DNA from: Selaginella moellendorffii
Taxonomy: Eukaryota; Streptophyta; Lycopodiopsida; Selaginellales; Selaginellaceae
NCBI RefSeq assembly: GCF_000143415.4
Contig: NW_003314302.1
Span: forward strand, 1,331,329-1,395,328
DNA length: 64,000 bases
Direction: 5' to 3'
Of this stretch, positions 37,101 through 48,751 are shown in pieces. Positions within the stretch are counted from its first letter, which is position 1. Each line of letters begins with the position of its first letter. The notes below the pieces were generated by a model that searched no databases, was not told the DNA's origin, and worked only from the letters and a program-made list of their open reading frames with translations. Made by a program: the position numbers and the translations under genes.

Positions 37101-40000
37101 TCTCCCTGGAATTACTTTCCCAACGCCATGTTTATAGATTTCGAGACTTTCTGGTCCTCATATTATACACACTCCAAAGGAGAGTAAATATATACATCAA
37201 AGGCAAAAGATCAATCCATGCCACTTATAAATCGTAATTTGAAGAGAGCATCCAGTAGCTTTGAATTGCTACTACAAATTCTATTTGAATTGGCTTTGAA
37301 TTGGTAGACTTTGGCCTTGCGTGAACCCGAATGAGCAAGTAGCAGTCGACATTGAAAACATTTGTCTTAGAATGTATCATGCACACAACATGGAGAACTT
37401 CCGAGGTTCCAACTTGCATGCAAAGTAATGAATCTGCCTAGAGCAGGATGAACAGTCACCATTGTACTATATGATATTATGTATAGTACTACATATGATA
37501 TCATGTTTTGTGTTACAGTTTGATTTGTGTCTTTATATTTTTTCTCTCTTGAGACTTATTGAGTGTCTTGTGTGTGTGTGTGTGTGCGTGTCTTTTTTTT
37601 TCTTTTTGTACTTAGGATGAAGACTACATTAGCTCCTGATTACATAGTATGAAAACAAAATAATACATCTCTAGTAGCATTGATCCTCAAGATGAAAAAA
37701 ACAGATGTTAAAGCAAAACAATGTAAGATAGATGTTTTGTATCCTTAAGCTAAAAAAAATAATATTAGATTAAATAATAGTGCAAGTCAGTTATATATTT
37801 CACAACAAACTCATGATTTTTATATAAAATCCAAATGCATCTAGAATTTCATCCAAACTTGTTATAGGGTTTTTTATTAATTTCTACAAGTTGGTGAGCA
37901 TTATTTATAAAAAGTAAATTATTATTAAAAATCAAAATATTAAATTTTGTATGGATTTAATTTAGATTAAATATGTTCATTTAATAATTTTCAAAGTTTT
38001 TGTAAATTATTAAATCATTGTGGCTTATGAGCACATTTTTTATTGGCATTTTATCACTTTATATTAACAAATCATTAAAGGACAGAAAGTTAATCAAATA
38101 TGTACTTTCATTGGTCTTAGCACAAATTATTTCACATTGAATTTATTTTTTTACTATAATGATTTTAGTTAAAATTATTTATTCAGATGTGTGTTAACCT
38201 TTTTCCTTTACTAGAACAATAATAATTTTAATTATAAAGGTAAAAGGGCTAAAAGTATAATATATTTATAGATTTTATTAACTTTATTTTGTTTTTAATA
38301 TATTTTTTATTTAGGGCTACTCATTTTCTGTTTGAGATATTTAATTTTGTTCAAGAAATAGACATAAAAAAGAATGAATGAACCATAATATAAAAATTGT
38401 TTGTAAAGCTATATAACATTTATATGAATGTAATTAAGAAAGTGGTAAACTTTATTAACTTTAAATTTATAATTTCAGAACAAACATTATGGGAGTGATA
38501 AATTTCCTTAAAGGATTTACTTAAACTTAATGACCATGATAACTTTTTAGGTTTCATAACAATTTCAAATTTTATTTGACTTATTACATTAGTTTTCACT
38601 GCTATAGCATTAAATGATAGGGCAATAGCACCAAACAGAGGAAATAGGGGAAGTCTTTTATCAGCAGTTAAAAACCCCTTTATAACACAAGTAGATATAA
38701 ATGGCTTTTAATTTTAAGTGTTACTTAATAACTAAAAATAAAAGTTTGTAAAGATTTAAAAAAAGTTATTAAACATAATTACTCAACCTGAAAGTAAATC
38801 ATTAAAATATTGAATGTTTTAAATTTTTCATGATAACAATTTAAATTTTTTACATAAGGAAATAATGCCCAAATGGCAATAACAAAGGTGTTAAAGTTCT
38901 AAAATTAATAACAATTAAATCTTTTAAACCATATAAGTAATATAAGGTTCATAGCAAATTTGAATAAATTTTAAATACATTTAGATTTGATAATAAGGTC
39001 AAGAGTTTATTATAAGGTATTTAATTAACTTATTCTATTATTTAATTTAACATTAATTTTTTAAACTCAAACAAGTTTGTGAATTAAGGTAAAACCATAT
39101 ATACCTTCATATCTTATTCACAAAGAAGTGAGAGTTATATTTGTGAATGTTAGTAATTATATATTTGTTTGAGTTTATTCATTTAATAGGTTTTTAGATT
39201 CGAGTGGGAATTCAATTATCCATTAACATATAAAAGTTTTTTTTGTTTTGGTTTTTAATAAATTTTTTCTTTCCATTTTTGAAAGGTTCTGTAGTGTTGT
39301 TTATTTTTAGTTTTAATGTAGCCATTAGTGTCATTTGTGGAATTTTTAAAATTGTTAAATCATATAAATGTTTAATTTTAAATTTATCTTTGTTAGTTTG
39401 CTCTTGGATAATTTAAATATTTTTCAAAAACTTATACTTTAGTAATTTGGTATCACCTATTAGTAATATGGTAAGTTAAAATAAAGTTTTAAATATTAAT
39501 AAAACTGAAAAAATTGTTACAATTTATAAATTTTATAAAACCTTTAAAAGAATTTATCACTCATAAATCATGAAATTTAAAATGAACAAAGTATATTAAT
39601 TTTCATTTACATTCATATAAACATGGTAGAGCTTTTCAAATAAACAAAGTTATATTTTGATTCATCTTATTTTAATATTTATTGCTTAAAACATAAGACA
39701 AAAAACTCTTATACACATAAAAAATGTTAAAATGAAAATAATATTAATTAATTTTATATTTAATTGTTTTAGAGGAAAAAATGGGTGAATAATACAAAAG
39801 TGGTAAAAAGTGATTAGAATTTTAAAAACAATTATTCATGAAATCTACTTTTTGTTAAAAAAATTCTATAATTTTTTTTATTCTGAAAATACTTGTGATC
39901 ATAAAAAACCTAGCTGACGAAGTTTTAAATTTTTTTTAATAAAAGTGTAGTTTTATTTTAATTTTTTTATATTATTATATCATGCATCTGACTTTTAGTA
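37100..40000. other. AT-rich decayed DNA, no gene seen
   Basis: The stretch is very AT-rich with no coding frames. Composition and phrases (ATTTTTTATGATAAC-type, AATAATTTAAAAGAT-type) resemble 7.9-9.2 kb and 20.1-21.2 kb, so it is probably the same old repeat family. A TG dinucleotide run sits near 37570-37588. Confidence 0.45.
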
Positions 40001-40017
40001 AAAATGAAATGCTTTGG

Positions 40018-40509
40018 GAGAGGATCAGTGCTGCGGCCGCGATATTCTCAGATCAGGTGCACAAATCGCATGGATCAAGGAATGCGGCAGTGCCAGAGAT
40101 CTGGAGCAAATCCACCAAGAGGCATTCGTAGCGGCTATGGATGCAGCAGTCTGGATGATGCGATCCATCTTCAACGCCATGGGATGAAGAATCGCGACGT
40201 GGTGTCGTAGAATTGCTCTAGCCATCAAGAAGATCTGCGGGAAGGTCGTCAAGCTCAACTCCCCGTTTTGATATCCACTTGAGAATCCTCTCCAAGAGCA
40301 GCTTCGCTGAGCTACACAACCAACACGCTCATGGACATGTACACAAAGTGTGGATATTTGACAGGGTGGTTTCGCAAGACGTTGTTTCATGGAACGTCTT
40401 GATGCTTGGCTATGCCGAGAACGGAGAAGAGTCTCTTATGTTGCAGCTACTCCAAGTGACGGCTGGTGCTGCAAGCCCAAGGCTTGCGGCTGTCTCGCCG
40501 CCAAAGTAA
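40018..40509 (+). pseudogene. PPR gene fragment
   Basis: Pieces of PPR motifs appear in different plus-strand frames: SARDLEQIHQEAFVAAMDAA (about 40090), TLMDMYTKCGYL (about 40325) and FDRVVSQDVVSWNVLMLGYA with ENGEESL (about 40357-40440). Frameshifts separate them and most repeats are missing. This is a truncated PLS-type PPR pseudogene next to the gypsy insertion. Confidence 0.75.
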
Positions 40510-40582
40510 AAGAAAATTACTGAGCAGCATTTTCTCTATTGCCTCGCTCCTCGTGTCAAACTATCCTGAGCTTGGATCTCCT

Positions 40583-40824
40583 TGTGACGGTTGTTAGGCG
40601 CCAGCTTTGACTACATGGTCAACGTCGGTCAAAGGGAGGCTCAAGGGTATATTAAGGCATGTTAGGGTAAGGGACTTAACCTACCCTAGGGCTCACAGTG
40701 GAGCGGTGGCGCAGTGGAGCTTTTGAGGTAGCTCAGGGGTGGTTGGGTGGTGAGGAACCTCAAGAGGTGGCATAGCATAATTTAGGGCAATTAGATCTTT
40801 GTCTTTTTGCGCTGGATCATAACA
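40583..40824 (+). repeat. Putative family B 5' LTR
   Basis: It starts TGTGACGGTTGTTAGGCGCC and ends GGATCATAACA, two bases before the primer-binding site. No partner LTR is present in the window, so the start is inferred from the TG/CA ends only. Confidence 0.5.
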
Positions 40825-40825
40825 T

Positions 40826-40836
40826 TGGTATCAGAG
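40826..40836 (+). promoter_or_regulatory. Primer-binding site complementary to initiator Met tRNA
   Basis: TGGTATCAGAG is the standard plant LTR-retrotransposon site complementary to the 3' end of initiator methionine tRNA. It lies just after the putative LTR end and about 14 bp upstream of the gag ATG. Confidence 0.85.
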
Positions 40837-40848
40837 GATTAGTTACGA

Positions 40849-42139
40849 TGGCCGACCAAGCTGAACACTGGAATCCTATTGTCGATGGTGGTGTCGACGA
40901 TGGTGCTGACGAAGCTGCGGAGATTTGGACTATTCAAGATGTGGTTCATGAGCTGTGAGCCCTTAATCGAAATCAGCAAGAGATGCAAGACAAGATGCAT
41001 GGCATGATGGATACCATGCGTGGGCATGTTGAGGCACTCGAGGCTGGACGGGGTAACGCTCCAAGTAAGCCTTCTTTGGTAGATCGACTCAAGATTCCAA
41101 CCTTTTCCGGTGATGGTGGTGTGGACGAGTGTCTCGCTTGGCTAGCCAATGTGAAGAAGTTCTTGGCTGCTAGAGGAATTCCAGATGCAGAGGCTTTAGT
41201 GGCTATTCCGGTGGTTTTGCATGATGCGGGTCTTCAATGGTGGAATTGGCTTGAAGAGTCCCGTGTTGCAGATAAGAAACCACCAGTGTCTACCATGGAT
41301 GAGTTTGAGGCTGCTTTCCATTTACGTTTTGCCCCTCATGACGACGTGGAGAATGCTCGTACAGAACTTTGCCATTTCTAGCAAGGGAAAATGACGCTCG
41401 GGGATTATATTGAGAAGCTTACTCGCTTGATTAGTCGTGTTCCAACGAAGGATCCATATCAGAACAAGTCCTACTTCATTGATGGCCTACATAGTGAGAG
41501 CATGCAGCAACACTTGCGTCATTCTCAGCCTACAAAGAGTTTGGAGGAGCTCTTTGATGCGGCTCGTCGACTTGACAATGACAAGCACAAGTCTCGCAAG
41601 CGTTCGTGGAGTCCTTCTGTCAAGAATCGTCGTGATGATTGCCGTGGACACAAGGATGGGAACAAGCATTACAAGTTGAAGTCGGTGGTGACTACTTCAG
41701 ATGCAAAGGGGTCCAAGAAGCAGAAGTTCTTTGTGAAGAATTATAGACAAGGTTGTCATCATTGTGGTGAATTTGGACACTACAAGGCTGATTGTCCACA
41801 GTTGAAGAACAAGCAGCAGGACAAGAAGAATGGCCAATCATCTTCTCACAGTAAGTCAGATACTAAAAAGTTGCAAGCTTTACAGTGTGAGGACGAGAAC
41901 GACCATTCCGGTCGGAGGAAGAGACTTTTGATCGTTGCTCGTCAACTCAACTGTGTATGGAACAAAATGGAGCTCGAGGATACACGTGAATCAGCTTTAA
42001 TGCTGGAGGGCGTGTTCCGTGGCGATCTAGTGTGGATTTTACTGGATAGTGGGAGCGATGACAACTTTGTTTCGGCAAAGTTTGTTGCGGAGCATCGCCT
42101 GAACACACGTGGAGTTCTTCCATACACAGTGGAAGGTGC
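40849..42139 (+). pseudogene. Family B gag and first protease motif
   Basis: The frame begins MADQAEHWNPIVDGG and has stops at about 40957 and 41379. The gag core (LKIPTFSGDGGVDECLAWLA, then LQWWNWLEESR and FHLRFAPHDDVENARTEL) is typical of Ty3/gypsy. A zinc knuckle C-H-H-C (CHHCGEFGHYKADC) follows at about 41757. A pepsin-type active site ILLDSGSDDNF appears at about 42037, before the junction with family A. Confidence 0.85.
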
Positions 42140-45100
42140 GGTTCATCCAGTGTTTACTTTCCAAGCTCATTTTATAACAAGAGGTCTCACATTATTCTCT
42201 CCATGTTGGTTGATACAGGTTCAAGTTTATCTTCTAATGCTCGACATGTTACCACATGTTGCCATCTATACTTGTGTCGTGCGGCGGAACCAATTTTCAT
42301 TCTTTATGGTGAGCTTGAGTTGCAGTCATTATGGGTGGTGTCAAGTCAAGCTTTTGACCTCATTTTTGATATGGATTGGTTGCAGTGCAATAATGCCAAG
42401 TGTGACTTTGAAGTTTTTCCCCCTTGTCTCATACTCCTTTATGTTTCATCTATTCCTCTCACTTCTGTACCTTTTCGTTCCTTTACTTCTACCTCTATTT
42501 CCATTACTTTTGTTCCCCCACTATTTCCTCCTTTGTTTCTGTTTTGTTCTACTCTTCCCTTTTCTAATCCCTTCGACGATCTTTGTGTTGCAACAGTTGA
42601 CTGGCTCATGAAGGAGTATTCTAATCTCTTTGAATTTGACTTATCATCTGGGGCCAAGATTGCCATACGTCATCCAATTCCAACTGGGGATGCTCGTCCA
42701 ATCAAGGTTCTTGTTTGTCATCAGTCACTTTAAGAAGATCAAGATTTTACGTGCAAACGTCAAAGAGATGTTGGAGAAGAGCATTATTCAAAAGTTGTGG
42801 AGTCTTTGGGCATGTGAACTTTATCTTGTGACAAAACTTGATGGGAGTATTTGTTTTTGCATCGACTATTGTCCATTAAAGGAAGTGACGATCCTAGATG
42901 TGTACCCTCTTCCTCACACTATTGATCTTTTGGATCATCTGGGGCAAAGTCATTGGTTCACTAAGCTAGATCTTGCTTCTAGGTATTGACAAGTATCGAT
43001 GGCCGAAGAAGATATTCTTAATACTACTTTTCGTACACCATTTAGTTTGTACGAGTTCTTAGTGATGCCGTTTGGTTTGAACAATGCTTTAGCAAGTTTC
43101 TAACGGATGATGGATGAGGTTCTTTGTGATATGTCAAAAGTAACTGCTGACTTCATTGATGATGTCTTGCTCCACTCGGAGGGGATGTGGGAGGAGCATG
43201 TTCGTGATGTTTGTAAAGTGTTGGATCAGCTACGCGACGTTGGTTTAAAGCTAAAGTGGTCGAAGTGCGTGTTTGGGTCCAAAGACACAAGTTATTTTGG
43301 GTACTGTATTTTTCGTGAGGGTTTGCAAATTGATCATGACAAACTTGTGGTTGTTCTAAAATTCCCTACTCCGAAGTGTGTGAATAATGTGTAGCACTTC
43401 TTGGGCAAAGTACAGTATCTTGGTTGTTTTGTGGATCATCTTTCTGATCGCACTACACCATTGCGAGCATTGTTGAAGTCATCAACGTCATCTTTCATTT
43501 AGTCTTTGAATTGTGAATAGGCGTTCGTGGATCTCAAAGAGCTATTGATGACTCCTCCGGTTTTGGCATATCTTGACTACACTCGACCTTTTATTTTGCG
43601 TGTGGATGCTTTTGACATTGGTCTTGGAGGTGTGTTGATGCAAGAGAACTCGAGTGTGCTTGGTCAACGCCATCCCATTGCATATATAAGCTGTAAATTA
43701 CAACTAGTAGAGATGAACTACTCCACGACAGAGAAGGAGTGTTTAGCAGCAGTCTGGGGTTTTGAGAAACTTCATGCATATCTACATGGTTCTCAGACAT
43801 TACTTGAAAGTGACCATGCTGTTGTTACTTCATTATTGAAGCGAAAGAACCTGGTTGGTCGTATTGCTTGATGGGCTTTGAAGCTTCAGATATATAATTT
43901 TGATGTTATTCATTGCCTAGGGAGTTTTATGGTTGATGCTAATGCCCTTTCTCGAGCTCCTCTTCCTTCTCCACTCTCTTCTCATATTTCTGACAAGCCT
44001 GTTATTCCAGCATCTGTGGATTTTCTAAACAAGAATTCTATGCCATCGGCGGTTGCTGTACTTGACGTTCAATGTCCACAAGGCACAAAGCAAAATCTAC
44101 CTTCTCTTGATGAGGTTCGTGAAGCTCAAAAGATTGAGTTGTGAATTCGAAGGCTTCATGATGGGTTTGAGAATCCTGCATCACTTGCTGATGACTTGCC
44201 TTTCCGGCATTTACATTCTCAATATTGCCTTAAAGACGGCCTTTTCTATTTTGTGGGAACGAATCTTGATAATCATTTATGGCTGGTGGTGTCTTTTAGT
44301 TTTATTCTACAATTTCTCTATGCCTACCATGATTTTCCTGTTCTAGATAGGCATATGGGATATCGTCGTGTAACTGAGAAGCTGTGCAGGTCTTTTTATT
44401 GACCGAAAATGCGATATGATATTATCCGGTATATGTGTAGCTACATTTGGTGCTAAGCTCGTAATACTCCCCCTCGTGCTGCGGAAGGACGGTTGGAGTC
44501 AATTACAATTTCCCATCTATTTGAGTTGGTGGCGTTTGATCTTATGGGACTTTTTCCACTGGCAATGAATATGTTATATTGCTTCTGACTACTTGACTCG
44601 TTAGGTGGAAGTTGGTGCTCTTGCTAGTGCCTTTGCAACTACTATTGGATACTTCCTCCTCAATTGAGTGGTGTTTCAGCATTCTTGTCCAGAGTGGATT
44701 CTTTCGGATAATGGTCCCGTGTTTATGGCTAAGACATTTCATGTTTTGACGTCTCGGTTGGGGATACGCCACACTTTCACGAGTGTTTATCATTCACAAT
44801 CAAACAGTTTAGTGGAACAGCTTGTTCAGACATTCAAAGGGATGATTGTGAAGTATGTGAACTTTCAGCATTCAGATTAGGATGGTTATTTGCCATCTCT
44901 TCGGTATGCATGTATCATAGGGGTGCAAAGTTTAGTTGATGCTTCAACATATAAACTTCTATATGGTCATGATCCAATATTACCAATGGAGCTGAGTTTA
45001 CCTTTGCGATTGCCACGAGCTACCGATGTTAGGTCGTGGGATTAGTTTTTGACGAGCATTCTTCCACTTGTCCGAGTAGAGTTTGCCGAACACTTAGGCC

Positions 45101-45265
45101 GCGTACAAATGGGACAATAATGGGGCTACAACTCCCATCATCGTCCACCTGCGAAGTCCAAAGTGGATGATTTGGTGTTAATCCATTTTCCCCATCTTAT
45201 GGTATGTGGTATATATAAAGGGCTTCTTAGGTAGTGGAAAGGACCATATCGGGTGTTGCGGCAAG
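42140..45265 (+). pseudogene. Family A pol: protease, RT, RNase H, integrase
   Basis: A second protease motif (MLVDTGSSLSSNARH, 42203) follows the family B one. Reverse transcriptase covers about 42630-43394 (SICFCIDYCPLKEVTI; FIDD in TADFIDDVLLHSEG). RNase H lies at 43527-43871 (FILRVDAFDIGLGGVL; TTEKECLAAVWGFEKLHAYL). Integrase lies at about 44196-45060 (RILSDNG-type WILSDNGPVFMAKTFH). Frameshifts and stops occur at about 42733, 42989, 43394 and 44144, so it cannot make a full polyprotein. Confidence 0.85.
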
Positions 45266-45270
45266 TTGAG

Positions 45271-46032
45271 TGTAAGGAACCAACTCCCCGAGGTGTCGTA
45301 GGCTAAAAGATCCCCGAAAGCATGACAAAAATGATAAAGAGTTCATCAGATAGGATTAAGTCTAAGATCGAGTCCAAGACTGAGTTGAGATTAAGATTGG
45401 GGCCAAGGGGCCGTGGGTGGGAGTGAGCATGGACTCAGATGGTGTCGGAGGGGCCACCCAAGGAAGTGCTCAAGAGCAGCTCCCACTCTTGGAAGGGAAA
45501 CCGATTGCAGTGCTCCCGACTTATGTGGAGTGGTGCCCCACTTAAGTACCTTGCGGCTTATTGGTCCTTGCCCTTCCTAGGGGCTTAGGCCTTCCCTGTG
45601 GGATGGAAGTGGGGGGGTAGAGGTACCCATACTGGGCTGTTAGGCCACAGTGTTTCGCCCCAGTGTCCCGAAGCAAGTGTTGCATCCAAGGCTTGGGATT
45701 TAAAGGGTCCTATGATCAAGTCTTGTTGTACCAAGGAATGCTAGGAACCTGGAGGCTTGGTGTGCTTGGCTGCTTGTGCCTACGGGGAGTGTAGCTGAAC
45801 CTTAAGTCGAATCTAACCTGGAGAGGGGGATTGGGAGAGATTTGGGAATCCGTGGATGGATGGCTAACACTCTGTTGTTTGTGTAATGAGTAGTTGAACC
45901 CAAATAGGACCAAGTAGGAGCTGGTACAATAAGCGAGAACCTTGGTGAAGGAACTTAGCTAAAGCCAAGGTAGTGTTGGTCGGATAGACAAGGTAAGCTG
46001 GCAAATTAGAAAGGAAAAATTTGTAGTTAACA
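45271..46032 (+). mobile_element. Solo LTR (762 bp) inserted in the chimeric gypsy element
   Basis: Relative to family A copies, the sequence is interrupted exactly after GGCAAGTTGAG by 762 bp starting TGTAAGGAACCAACTCC and ending TAGTTAACA, i.e. TG...CA ends. The flanking 5-mers TTGAG and ATGAG differ at one position, consistent with a 5-bp target duplication. There are no internal genes. The GC-richer composition differs from the host element, marking a different family. Confidence 0.72.
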
Positions 46033-46234
46033 ATGAGGTTCGGCATGACGTCTAGTAGGCCGATCCTCCAGAGATTATGCATGTGTAGCGATTGAAACGC
46101 TTCATATAAAGGGATTAGGAGCAGTTAATACCACCTACAAATCTGCTGATGCCTCTTCCGGATGTTCCTCCAGATCCTGGCCCATCTACAAGATAACCCT
46201 GATGGTCTTTCATTATTCCAAGAGGAGGGAATGA

Positions 46235-46410
46235 TGTGAGAGCCAAGTGTATAGCTACAATGCCATATACTAATATTAGCGTAATGGGATTTTGGTAGCT
46301 ATTGGATTGGTTTCAATCTGGACCACTTGCTTCTATATATAAGCTAGAGTTTTTGAGCTAATTGATATGCACATTTTCTATATTCCCTTTCCATATTCCA
46401 AGCACTCAGA
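46235..46410 (+). repeat. Family A 3' LTR of the chimeric element
   Basis: 176 bp starting TGTGAGAGCCAAGTGTA and ending CCAAGCACTCAGA. The length and sequence agree with the LTRs at 21223-21398 and 26271-26438 (reverse orientation there). Confidence 0.85.
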
Positions 46411-48311
46411 ATGCAAAAGCATAATTTATATTTTAAAATGTTGATATTTTAAGTGGTAAAGGCCTATATGGCTTTAAAATACACTGTCAAATTTATAACA
46501 ATATTGCTTCAACATATCCTGTTGCCAACATGCCATTATCATATAGATAATTTTACATGTTCAATATATATGAGGCTACAAATATTAGAAAGAAAAATTC
46601 ATTCAACACAAATTGTGATCTTAATTTTTTATTACAATTAGATAAGTTGTTAAGAACAATAAACATATATACACAAGCTTTTTAAATGATGTATAATCTT
46701 GAATCACAAGAACAATGTCGCTCAATTAGCACTATAACTTTGAAACATGGTATTTATATGGTTGTTAGAAATGGAGGTACCTCAATCATAGCCCAGCTGT
46801 TCTCAAAGTTCCAAGGGAATGAAGTGATAGAAGTTAATGTGTTGCCTAGGAATGGTAACTGCGAAAATGATGGAAGATGACAGCCTAATAGATGAATGGT
46901 GGAAGAAATTGCTAGTTGATTATAATGGAGTCATAGTGGAGGGGATTTGGCACCCTTTGAATATAGTTGAAGTTGTTGGTAGCATGTGTGCTCATTACGG
47001 AAGAAGAAAAAAGTTTGTAATCTTTATGGGCATCTGCTAGAATCATTGTGTTTTTCTACTGTAGGAATATGGGATTGGGTAAAATATCTACCCATAGTAA
47101 TACTTAGTCTCTTGTGTGCATCAGGTCTAACCATCTCTCAAAAATCAGCTACTAATTGTCTTAGATTTACCCATACTCACTGCATCAAAATAGTTTAAGT
47201 CATATCTTGAGTTTAGCATGTTAGATTGGCTGCTTTTTGGTGTGGCTATTGCATATAGTGATGATGAATAGAGTGAGATCCCTGAGGCCATGTGTGCATG
47301 ATGAGAAAAGTGAAGAAATGTGAACCAGACAATTGTAGTGAGTGGTAAACAATGGTGTAGTTAGTAATAGAATGAATGATTGTAACTGTAAGTGGTGGAG
47401 AGTGATGTTGATGATAGTGGGAGTGAAATAAAGTGAAAAAAAACCTAGGAACCTTGAGTAGCAAACTGTGAAATGGATGACCTCCCAGATGAGAGGAGTT
47501 GATGCAGCCTTAAGGTGAAAGTCCAAGCTCATGATTACTCCATCCTAGAAACACCATATAAAACAAAGCAAAAAAAATGAAAGAAAGATGGAAAAAGACA
47601 TTGAAAAGAAAGAAAAAAGGAAGAAAAGAAAAAATCTCATAACATAGGAAGTTTGGAAAACTCTCTCCTGGAGATTGAATCTATGCCAAGAGATCATAAA
47701 GAGTTTTGAAGGAAGCCAAAGATGCTGCAAAAGCTAACCATTTCACCCTCCAATGTGTGATGTGTTAGTATTGCCAATATGATGAAATCTGGAGCTTGGC
47801 TGTATGTGGTGACCTATGGAGCCCCTAGAGTATGGAAGGAGGAGTCTCCAAAGTAGTGAACTCAATCAGAAGCGCTCACAAGAATCTAATGGTTAAGTAA
47901 ATTGTGAGTGACCATAAAAGATGTTATGCTATGAGTGAGGTCACGGGTAATATCCTGTGGTTAGAGAGGTCTAATGTGATGTCTCAAGGCTGGAGAAGCT
48001 TTTGAAAAGAGCTAGGCTAGTGGTGGAGAAAAAGTGCTACTTTTGCCACCTTTAATGAGTAAATAATCTGCAAGATTTTGGCCTGTATGCACCTTGTCCA
48101 TCTATTGTGTCAAAGTGTTGTGGACTATGGTTAAAGGCTGGAGATGGTCCAAAGAAAAAGTTGTGGCTAGAAACAATCTATGAGTCACTGCAAATGTGTT
48201 CTTATCATCACTTAGAAGGTCACATGGTGAAGTACATGTGACTTGGAGATTTTTCTGTAAAGGTGGTTAGTACAACATCACAAACTTCTTGGTGGATATC
48301 ATCTCCAAAAT
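46411..48311. other. Intergenic, possible decayed repeat, no gene seen
   Basis: Short plus-strand frames near 46686-47040 (for example VVRNGGTSIIAQLFSKFQGN) hint at an old coding element, but I cannot name it. A purine-rich tract lies at about 47560-47640. I see nothing else. Confidence 0.35.
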
Positions 48312-48336
48312 GCTCTATTTCGTTAAAGTGGGAATT
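48312..48336 (+). repeat. Left terminal inverted repeat
   Basis: The sequence begins GCTCTATTTCGTTAAAGTGG. Its reverse complement matches 61151-61175 in 23 of 25 positions. Just inside, GTGGGA...TCCCAC (48328-48350) could form a hairpin. Confidence 0.8.
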
Positions 48337-48751
48337 GTCATTATCCCACTTGTAAAATAAGGTTTCCAAACCTTTATATAGTATATAAATATAACAAAAT
48401 TCAACTGCATTGAGACACATGCCATTTTATTTTAAACAAGGAAATGTCTACTCAATCACTTCTCCTCCCCCTGCCACTGCTTCACCTCTCTCTTCTCCTT
48501 GTCATCGTTGTCCAATTTCTTTCCATCCTTTTAATATTGGCTCAGTTGCTCCGAGTCTAGGTGGAGCCCAAGTCCCCATTCAATCTTTACTTTCCCCTTA
48601 TTAATAAAACAACTTCGTAGACTTCCAATAACATGCTGTAACACTTCTAGTATAATGCAAATCTTCTCAAAGAATTGTCTTTTAATATTAATACAATGGC
48701 ATGGAACCCCATGCCATAATAAGTTACATTTTTAAATAAATACATGCCATC

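Larger units (their letters stand above)
40583..46410 (+). mobile_element. Chimeric Ty3/gypsy element (family B 5' end, family A pol and 3' LTR)
   Basis: The 5' part (putative LTR 40583-40824, primer-binding site, gag, first protease motif) is unlike the other gypsy copies. From about 42140 the sequence switches to family A (sharing GGTTCATCCA and AACAAGAGGTCTC with the 21-26 kb copy) and continues through RT, RNase H and integrase to a family A LTR at 46235-46410. The two ends therefore carry different LTRs. A solo LTR interrupts it at 45271-46032. The pol frame has several stops. Confidence 0.82.
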
